This document shows, piece after piece, positions 57,613 through 64,000 of a stretch of 64,000 nt of DNA. The stretch lies in the NCBI GenBank assembly GCA_040772305.1, contig JAXGYK010000001.1, positions 1,612,001 through 1,676,000 on the forward strand, read 5' to 3'. Made by a program: the position numbers and the translations under genes. Each line of letters begins with the position of its first letter. Position 1 is the stretch's first letter. The notes under the pieces were generated by a model. That model did no database searches. It was not told the origin of the DNA and worked only from the letters and a program-made list of their open reading frames with translations. The DNA comes from Mesolinea sp040772305 (lineage in GTDB: Bacteria; Chloroflexota; Anaerolineae; Anaerolineales; Anaerolineaceae).

Positions 57613-58572
57613 ATGCTTCGCTACACACTTAATCGCTTGGTGATGATGGTTTTTACCTTGTTCATGATTGCCACAATCACCTTTTTCTTATTGGCAGCTG
57701 TACCTGGCGATGTCTTAACAGATCGTACAGAACGGCTCCCACCGGAGATCAGAGCAAATATCTATGCCCGTTACGGCTTAGACCGTCCATTGGGTGAACG
57801 ATACCTAAAGACAATGCTTGCTATGTTCAAAGGAGATTTTGGCACTTCCATACTTTACGAAGGTCAGACGGTTCAATCCATTCTCAAAGAAAAGCTGCCC
57901 ATATCAGCACGACTTGGATTGCAACAAATGTTGTTGGGAATAACGAGCGGTTTAGGATTAGGTATTCTTGCTACAGTGAAAAAGGATACCTGGATTGATC
58001 GTGGGATCGTTTTTGTTGTAGTCCTGCTAATATCTATACCACACCTCGTTTTTGGACTTATCTTACAAAAGTTATTTGCTGGCACACTGGGTTGGTTCCC
58101 GGTGATTGGTTGGCCTGAAGGAAAAGACCTTTGGTTGGGAGGGTGGAAATATACGGTTTTGCCTACACTGACCGGTTGTTTCTCTTACATTGCTCTATAT
58201 GCCCGCCTGATGAAAACCTCAATGTTAGACGTGATTAATCAGGATTATGTGGTCACAGCACGTTCGAAAGGTCTTTCCGAGTTTGACGTGGTGCGTAAGC
58301 ATGTTGTACGTAACTCATTTATTCCGATCATCACATTGTTGCCCCTTTCAGTCGCGATGAGTATTACTGGTTCCTTTTTTATTGAGCGTATCTTCGCGAT
58401 CCCTGGCATCGGGCTGTATTACACGACTGCAGTACAGGGCAGGGATTTGCCGATTGTGTTAGGTGAAACCGTTATCTTGAGCATGATTTTTATTATTGTG
58501 ATCTTTATTACGGATATCCTATATGCCTTAATTGATCCACGTATCAGGCTTCGCGGGGGGAAACTAAGATGA
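57613..58572 (+). CDS. oppB: Oligopeptide ABC transporter permease OppB
   Basis: First permease, with six hydrophobic segments and BPD_transp_1 marks: LGLDRPL-type YGLDRPLGERY (about 53), the EAA loop VVTARSKGLSEFDVVRKHVVRNSFIPII (split here as VVTARSKGLSEF and KHVVRNSF) and a C-terminal PLSVAMSITGSFFIE. Its stop overlaps the oppC start by four bases (ATGA). The 319 aa is normal. Confidence 0.94.
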   Translation: MLRYTLNRLVMMVFTLFMIATITFFLLAAVPGDVLTDRTERLPPEIRANIYARYGLDRPLGERYLKTMLAMFKGDFGTSILYEGQTVQSILKEKLPISARLGLQQMLLGITSGLGLGILATVKKDTWIDRGIVFVVVLLISIPHLVFGLILQKLFAGTLGWFPVIGWPEGKDLWLGGWKYTVLPTLTGCFSYIALYARLMKTSMLDVINQDYVVTARSKGLSEFDVVRKHVVRNSFIPIITLLPLSVAMSITGSFFIERIFAIPGIGLYYTTAVQGRDLPIVLGETVILSMIFIIVIFITDILYALIDPRIRLRGGKLR

Positions 58573-59489
58573 CGGATCGACTTCATCCAGAAATGTTTGT
58601 AATCGAAGGTTTTCGGGAAAGCGACTCCGATAAGCTTGTAAGACCGGTAATCAGTTATTGGCAGGATGCGTGGCGCCGGCTCAAGAAAAATAGGCTTGCG
58701 ATGGGAGCATTAGTTCTGTTGATCTTTCTTATGGTTATGGTTGTAATCGGACCTAGCCTTTTGGGCCATGATCTGGTTACTATTGCTGCTAAATACAAAA
58801 ATATGCCTCCGAGCCGTGTGTACCCGTTTGGAACAGATAGTATGGGGAGAGATATGTTCGGAAGGGTCTGGTTGGCAGCTCGGGCTTCGATGATTGTAGC
58901 TTTGGTCTGTACCGCGATTCGCCTCATAATAGCCTCAGTCATTGGAGCAGCAATGGCTTATTTTAAAGGCATTTTTGACGAAATTATGATGCGGATTATT
59001 GAGGTCCTGTCTTCTATTCCCAGCTTGCTTGTAACAATGCTAATTATGTCTATTTTAGGAAACAGTGTTTCTTCGCTCCTAGTTGCGTTGAGTGCGATTA
59101 GCTGGGTGGGCTTAGCCAGACAGGTGCGAGGAATGGTGCTGCAATTGCGTGAAAGCGAATTCGTATTCGCATCTGAGGCACTGGGAGCGAGCGGATTCTG
59201 GATCATAGGACGACACATGCTGCCGAATACTATAGGCTTATTGATCCTCAATGCTGCCACAAGTATTCCTACTATCATTTTCTCAGAAGCAGGCCTAAGT
59301 TTCCTCGGACTTGGCTTGCAAAACCCTGACCTTTCTTTGGGTACTCTTATTTCTACTGGTCAACAAGCAATGGAGTTCTATCCTTTTCAACTTATCTATC
59401 CTGCTTTAGTCCTCTGCCTGATTGTATTGGCATTTAACCTTTTGGGTGATGGACTCAGAGATGCTTTGGACCCGAGGTTACGACAATGA
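58569..59489 (+). CDS. oppC: Oligopeptide ABC transporter permease OppC
   Basis: Second permease, with an N-terminal cytoplasmic stretch of about 45 residues, YPFGTDSMGRDMFGRVWLAAR (trimmed; about 77-97), EAA-type loop FASEALGASGFWIIGRHMLPNT and the C-terminal SEAGLSFLGLGLQNPDLSLG. The 306 aa is normal. Its stop overlaps the oppDF start by four bases. Confidence 0.95.
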   Translation: MTDRLHPEMFVIEGFRESDSDKLVRPVISYWQDAWRRLKKNRLAMGALVLLIFLMVMVVIGPSLLGHDLVTIAAKYKNMPPSRVYPFGTDSMGRDMFGRVWLAARASMIVALVCTAIRLIIASVIGAAMAYFKGIFDEIMMRIIEVLSSIPSLLVTMLIMSILGNSVSSLLVALSAISWVGLARQVRGMVLQLRESEFVFASEALGASGFWIIGRHMLPNTIGLLILNAATSIPTIIFSEAGLSFLGLGLQNPDLSLGTLISTGQQAMEFYPFQLIYPALVLCLIVLAFNLLGDGLRDALDPRLRQ

Positions 59490-61489
59490 GCAAACTTTTA
59501 GAAGTTAAGAACCTTCAGGTTTCATATCATACCTATGCAGGTGAGGTTCAATCCGTAAGAGGGATCGATTTTGAAGTCAATCATGACGAAGTTCTGGCGA
59601 TCGTTGGAGAATCCGGGTGCGGCAAATCGGTTACTTCCCGAGCATTGATGGGACTGATAGCTGGAAACGGTGAGGTTAAAGCGGGCAGCCAGATCCTTTT
59701 CGAGGGTAAGAATATCCTTAAATATTCTAAACGCGAGATCTTGGCTCACAGAGGTAAAGATGTGGCGATGATCTTCCAAGATGCTCTGGTCAGTTTGAAC
59801 CCCACTATGAAAGTGGGCAAGCAGATTATGGAGAGCTTGCAGGAGCATCTAAAGCTTAAAAAAAGAGAAGCTAAGGAAAAAGCGATTGAGTTGCTTTATC
59901 TTGTTGGTATTCCTGAGCCCCAAAAAAGAATTGAACAATATCCGCATGAATTCTCAGGTGGAATGCGCCAGCGGGTTATGATCGCCATGGCTTTGGCTTG
60001 CCAACCCAAACTATTAATTGCAGACGAACCGACAACATCTTTGGATGTCACAATTCAAGCCCAAATCCTTGAGCTGATGAAGAAAATCCAAGCCGAAACA
60101 GGTACTGCAATTATTCTAATTACACATGATCTTGGGATAGTTTCTGAGGTTGCCGATCGAATTGCAGTCATGTATCTTGGCAAGATTGTTGAAACTGGCC
60201 GGGTCGCAGAGATTTTTTCAGAGCCCAAACACCCTTATACCATCTCCCTTCTCAATGCAGTTCCTCGGGCTGATCTTCACGGTCAGGCCCGTCTTACTGC
60301 GATTAAGGGAACCCCGCCTGATTTGATTGCACCACCGAACGGCTGTCCTTTTTCAACTCGCTGCAATGCTTGCATGCCGGTCTGTCGAAGGTTTCATCCT
60401 GAAATGAGCAGTTTTGCTAACGGACATCAAGCAGCTTGTTGGCTATATCATCCTATGGCTCCCGAGGTCGTAGTACCCGAACTGGTCTTAGGAAACGAAA
60501 CCGAGCAGGACAGGTCGGAAAAACAGGTTGGAAGCAAACCGATATTTGTAGTTGATGGGGTAAAGAAGTATTTCAATTTGGGACGAGGCTCCAAGTTGCT
60601 GGCGGTTGATGATGTTGATCTGGTAATAAGAGAAGGTGAGACTGTAGGCCTTGTTGGGGAGTCTGGCTGTGGGAAGACAACTCTTGGCCGTACGATTATT
60701 GGAATGCTAAGCAGAACTGAAGGAACAGTGACTTATTACGGTAAGGATGTACATGCCATGCAGGGGGCTGAACGAAAAGCCTTTACCAAAGAAGTCCAGG
60801 TGATCTTGCAGGATCCGTACACTTCCCTGGATCCTCGTATGACCGTGGCCGATATTGTGGCTGAGGGCATCGATATTCATAAACTGGCGGTTACGCCAGC
60901 AGACCGGCGTCGAAGAATTTTTGAAACACTTGCGCAAGTAGGTCTTAATAGCGAACATGCCAATCGCTTTCCCCACGAATTCTCCGGCGGACAACGGCAG
61001 CGCATTGGAATTGCAAGGGCGTTGGCTGTAAACCCTTCCTTTATGCTGCTGGATGAGCCGATCTCTGCACTGGACGTATCTATCCAGGCACAGGTGATAA
61101 ATCTGTTGATCGATTTACAGCAGGAACACAAGCTTACCTATCTCTTTATTGCCCACGATTTGTCGATGGTACGTCATATGTCGGACCAAATTGCCGTTAT
61201 GTACATGGGCAAAATTGTAGAACAAACTACACCTAAGGAGCTCTATGCTCAACCCTTGCATCCTTATACTCAGGCATTGCTCTCGGCCATTCCCGAAGTA
61301 AGTCCGCAAGGTTCTAAGCTTAAAAACCGCATCATGCTTGAGGGAGAAGTGAGCAGCCCGATCAATCCAAAACCAGGTTGTCGTTTTTATGGCCGGTGCC
61401 GTTATGCAACCCCTAAATGCAATAACCAAGATATTAAATTGAGGGAGGTAGCACCTGGTCATTCTGTAGCCTGTGTTTTACATACCTGA
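59486..61489 (+). CDS. Fused oligopeptide ABC transporter ATPases (OppD-OppF)
   Basis: Both ATPase subunits are one chain of 667 aa. Domain 1 (about 1-320): Walker A GESGCGKSVTSRAL, signature FSGGMRQRVMI and the C-terminal PFSTRCNACMPVC cysteine motif. Domain 2 (about 345-667): Walker A GESGCGKTTLGRTI, signature FSGGQRQRIGI, and the second cysteine motif CRFYGRCRYATPKC. Each cysteine set resembles the Fe-S site of known OppD/DppF. The fusion is known in many bacteria as a two-domain DppDF-type protein. Start ATG overlaps the oppC stop. Confidence 0.94.
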   Translation: MSKLLEVKNLQVSYHTYAGEVQSVRGIDFEVNHDEVLAIVGESGCGKSVTSRALMGLIAGNGEVKAGSQILFEGKNILKYSKREILAHRGKDVAMIFQDALVSLNPTMKVGKQIMESLQEHLKLKKREAKEKAIELLYLVGIPEPQKRIEQYPHEFSGGMRQRVMIAMALACQPKLLIADEPTTSLDVTIQAQILELMKKIQAETGTAIILITHDLGIVSEVADRIAVMYLGKIVETGRVAEIFSEPKHPYTISLLNAVPRADLHGQARLTAIKGTPPDLIAPPNGCPFSTRCNACMPVCRRFHPEMSSFANGHQAACWLYHPMAPEVVVPELVLGNETEQDRSEKQVGSKPIFVVDGVKKYFNLGRGSKLLAVDDVDLVIREGETVGLVGESGCGKTTLGRTIIGMLSRTEGTVTYYGKDVHAMQGAERKAFTKEVQVILQDPYTSLDPRMTVADIVAEGIDIHKLAVTPADRRRRIFETLAQVGLNSEHANRFPHEFSGGQRQRIGIARALAVNPSFMLLDEPISALDVSIQAQVINLLIDLQQEHKLTYLFIAHDLSMVRHMSDQIAVMYMGKIVEQTTPKELYAQPLHPYTQALLSAIPEVSPQGSKLKNRIMLEGEVSSPINPKPGCRFYGRCRYATPKCNNQDIKLREVAPGHSVACVLHT

Positions 61490-61874
61490 GCCTTGAAATA
61501 TATTCAGGAACTCAGCAGTAATGAGGTTATATTGGGTTCAAAAGAGCAAAATTAAGCTGAAAGGGTTTTTTTAAATTTGAATCCCCTCGCTATGCAAAGA
61601 TTGATTCTTCAGGCAAAAGACCTCTACATACAGATTTAAACTCAAAAATGTTTTGAGTGAAAGTAATAGCCACTCAGTAAAGGATTTACTATACTAAGTG
61701 GCTAAAAATGACAACAGACAAACGAGGTTAATCAACAGGTCTGTTTCAATAGATCACTATCAATATAGAAACCGGCACTTCGGCTAGGAAGATTCTTCGG
61801 TAAAATTTGAAATGGGCCGAAAAAGCTCTTTTTAATCCAAAAGTTTTAATCCTGGTACACAGATTGCACATGTA
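61490..61874 (+). other. Intergenic stretch with two hairpins
   Basis: No gene is seen in these 385 bases. Two inverted repeats follow one another: CTCAAAA-ATG-TTTTGAG (61641-61657) and TAGCCACT ... AGTGGCTA (61667-61704), the latter with an inner AGTAAA-GGA-TTTACT stem. They lie about 150 bases after the oppDF stop. They may be a weak terminator plus structured RNA, or a protein-binding site for the next gene. No convincing promoter pair was found. Confidence 0.45.
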
Positions 61875-61883
61875 TTGCTTGTT

Positions 61884-63986
61884 ATGCCAAGGATCATGAC
61901 GAGTTATACTGTAAGCCGCCGATTAATTTTTTGGAAAGTTCTGGCGACCATAATATTTGTTTCTTCCTTTACGAACAGCGCATTTGGCGTTTCAGCGCAA
62001 AACAAGTTTAATGATGATTTACCACCTGTTCAGCATCAGGACTATATCTACTACATGCCTCTGATGATGAAACCATACCCCGAGCTGGTTCCTATAGGGC
62101 CTTTTGGTGGCATCTTCACTGCAGTGGTTACTGATCCCAGTAATTATCAAGTAGCCTACGCAGGTTCGTATGGAAACGGAGTGCTGCGCACCACAGACGG
62201 GGGAATGCACTGGTCCTACGTTAATCAGGGCTTAGGGAACTGGACGATTCAAAGTCTGGCTGTGGATCCCGTAAACTCTGGCATAGTATATGCTGGAACT
62301 TATGGCAGCGGGCTCTTTCGCAGTGATGATTATGGTATCAACTGGCATAGTGTAAACGGTAGCGATTTATGGGACAAAATCATCTATGATATTGAAATAG
62401 ACCCTAATAACCCCAATACTCTTTTTGTCAGTTCGCGAATTCGCGGATCGATACAGGGGTACCTTTATAAGAGTACAAATGGCGGAGAAACCTGGGCTTT
62501 GAAGCACAGTTTTCCGAAGGATTACGCCTATGATGTGGATATTGCTCCTTGGGACAGCAATACTGTTTTTCTTGCATATCACAACAGAAATGGCTACTTC
62601 CGGAGCACTGATGGCGGAAACACATTCCATAGCATTAATGGGAACCTTTCTGAGCCTGAACCCTGGCAAATTGCACTGGATCCGCTGCAGCCGGGTTTGA
62701 TCTATGGAGGGCATAAAGAGGATCGCGATTATGACCGCTCGGCTTATGTCAGTTTTAACAGCGGTTCGAGCTGGAATATGAGCCCGATTGGTTTGCCTGT
62801 GCGGGCATTCGCACTGGCAAGAATTGACGCCCCTTATATGCGTGTTCTTGCAGGCACCTTTGAGAATGGCGTCTATATTAGTGACGACCGGGGAAACCGC
62901 TGGACCCAGCGCGGTTTACAAGGGAAGTGGATCAATGCACTGGCTGTGGCAGAAGGCCAGCCCCAAATTTGGTATGCTGCTGAACAATATCATGGCATAT
63001 TCTTTTCCAAAGATTATGGCAGTACCTGGCGGGGCAGTGAGACCCTGCTGCGGAACACTGTGATTAGTGGGATGCGAGAAATTAATGGAATCCTGACAAT
63101 TGCTGTGTTTGGCCAAGGCGTGCTGCAAAGCAAGGATGGAGGAGCCAGCTGGACAAATCTTGGCGAAGAGATCGAAGACAAGAATCTAACCGGATTAGAC
63201 GAAATCGATGGCCAACTCTATGCGATGACGCTTTCAGGAATCTATCGGCTGGATGGACAAATCTGGCGAAAACTGATGGTCGGCCCTGTGACTGAAGAAA
63301 TAGACCTGATGCAAGAGCGGGCGAGTGAAAGTTATATTCAACCGCTTGAAACTATTCAAACGAGTATGGAATTAGATAAGCCCGAAATTTTACGGGGAAT
63401 TGCTCCTGATCATGAGGCATTTTTTAGGCTTGTCAGTTATTCCGGAAAGTTCTATGGTGCGAGTATATCCAATGGACTATGGGTATACGAGCAAGGTGGC
63501 TGGCAACGACTCATTGAGGTCGGCCAAGAGATTACAGTAATTCATATACCTGAAAATGAGTCTGAATTGCGCGTAGCATCATGCTCGGAAAAGGGTTGTC
63601 ATCTCTCGAAGCTTGTTGCGGGCGCATGGGTGGATTGGAATCAAGGTCTGGATGGCGTACGCGTTAACGCGCTGACGGACACAAAGGATACCAGCTTTGC
63701 AGCAACCTCTGACGGTATCTATGCCTGGAAGCCTGAACTGCAAACCTGGGAGCCTGCAGGCCTGGATGGGCTTGAATTACATAGCGTTATTAGTGTAACC
63801 GGCAGCTCCTGCAATTTGGCCGCTGGCGGTGTTGGAGCGGTATATTTAAGTGCTGATTATGGTAGAAGCTGGCAGGTTCTGGATGCTGAAAACCCCTTTG
63901 CACGCTTTGACAGCTTAATCAGCAGGTCTGGTAGCCTGGTAGTAGGAAGTAAAGGAGCAGGGCTTTTCGAAATCATTACAAACTAA
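61884..63986 (+). CDS. Secreted beta-propeller protein with BNR/Asp-box repeats
   Basis: An N-terminal signal peptide (RRLIFWKVLATIIFVSSF then small residues to about 38) leads into repeated blades of about 40-50 residues, each with an Asp-box pattern such as TTDGGMHW, SDDYGINW, STNGGETW, STDGGNTF, SDDRGNRW, SKDYGSTW and SKDGGASW. The fold is that of sortilin/Vps10- and sialidase-type propellers, used for binding glycans or proteins; no catalytic site is recognisable. The start is uncertain: ATG at 61884 or 61896, with no good ribosome-binding site. The 14 bases after the stop reach the window end. Cell-surface function is unknown. Confidence 0.75.
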   Translation: MPRIMTSYTVSRRLIFWKVLATIIFVSSFTNSAFGVSAQNKFNDDLPPVQHQDYIYYMPLMMKPYPELVPIGPFGGIFTAVVTDPSNYQVAYAGSYGNGVLRTTDGGMHWSYVNQGLGNWTIQSLAVDPVNSGIVYAGTYGSGLFRSDDYGINWHSVNGSDLWDKIIYDIEIDPNNPNTLFVSSRIRGSIQGYLYKSTNGGETWALKHSFPKDYAYDVDIAPWDSNTVFLAYHNRNGYFRSTDGGNTFHSINGNLSEPEPWQIALDPLQPGLIYGGHKEDRDYDRSAYVSFNSGSSWNMSPIGLPVRAFALARIDAPYMRVLAGTFENGVYISDDRGNRWTQRGLQGKWINALAVAEGQPQIWYAAEQYHGIFFSKDYGSTWRGSETLLRNTVISGMREINGILTIAVFGQGVLQSKDGGASWTNLGEEIEDKNLTGLDEIDGQLYAMTLSGIYRLDGQIWRKLMVGPVTEEIDLMQERASESYIQPLETIQTSMELDKPEILRGIAPDHEAFFRLVSYSGKFYGASISNGLWVYEQGGWQRLIEVGQEITVIHIPENESELRVASCSEKGCHLSKLVAGAWVDWNQGLDGVRVNALTDTKDTSFAATSDGIYAWKPELQTWEPAGLDGLELHSVISVTGSSCNLAAGGVGAVYLSADYGRSWQVLDAENPFARFDSLISRSGSLVVGSKGAGLFEIITN

Positions 63987-64000
63987 AAAACAGCAGAATG

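Overview
The window looks like chromosome of an anaerobic, probably fermentative bacterium. Gene content suggests a member of the Chloroflexota (Anaerolineae-like), but this is inference, since no rRNA or other phylogenetic marker was compared. Supporting signs are a bifurcating-type [NiFe] hydrogenase with NADH-linked subunits, rubredoxin, a SUF Fe-S system with SufR- and SufT-like genes, a T-box leader, lipoprotein ABC transporters, a Lit-like membrane protein and no outer-membrane genes. Most of the window is ordinary tightly packed chromosome. Three insertion sequences interrupt intergenic DNA.

Layout. 1-2.9 kb: the end of a cell-elongation operon (PBP2, MinC, RodA), then tRNA-Gln. 3.1-11.2 kb (minus strand): one nucleoside-uptake and breakdown operon under a GntR/UTRA regulator, holding a PurM-like (CblS-like) kinase candidate, an eIF2B-like sugar-phosphate isomerase, a BMP-family ABC transporter and pseudouridine-5'-phosphate glycosidase. 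Its promoter has near-consensus boxes with a palindromic operator on the -10. Two transporter genes carry lesions: a frameshift in the ATPase and an in-frame amber codon in one permease. 11.4-16.5 kb: a carboxyltransferase, a membrane-fused spermidine-synthase-like protein, a Lit-like protein and a sugar-ABC ATPase. 16.6-21.0 kb: an IS3-family element inside a rubredoxin terminator, rubredoxin, an SCP2 protein, SufR/SufT-like genes and an IS481-like element. 21.1-27.1 kb: a DUF4332 protein, a repeat protein, a LysM protein and sufCBD with a small unknown partner.

27.1-46.8 kb (minus strand): a long collinear hydrogenase region. From upstream to downstream it has a signalling set (DRTGG, CBS-HATPase, DRTGG, PHP). 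A second promoter follows with a Rex-like site. Then come hydC, a HATPase gene, an HndB-like gene, hydB, hydA, small and large [NiFe] subunits, a protease-FdhD fusion, hypA, B, F, C, D, E, and finally diaminopropionate ammonia-lyase, a methyltransferase and a PIG-L deacetylase. The likely job is coupling H2 turnover to NAD(H) and ferredoxin, with maturation genes in the same string.

46.8-55.5 kb: hisS followed by tRNA-His, a second IS481-like element, T-box-controlled ileS, lspA, an RluA-family synthase and threonine aldolase. 55.8-61.5 kb: an oligopeptide ABC transporter with its two ATPases fused. 61.9-64 kb: a secreted beta-propeller protein.

The most notable observations are these. Both IS481-like elements are flanked by unusually long (about 26 bp) direct repeats that stop a few bases from the -35 box of a promoter. 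There is a protease-FdhD fusion. hypF has no normal start codon before its conserved N-terminus and is in frame with hypB across one stop codon. Two ferredoxin-like domains of the hydrogenase have lost all cluster ligands. The nucleoside operon has psuG but no recognisable psuK.
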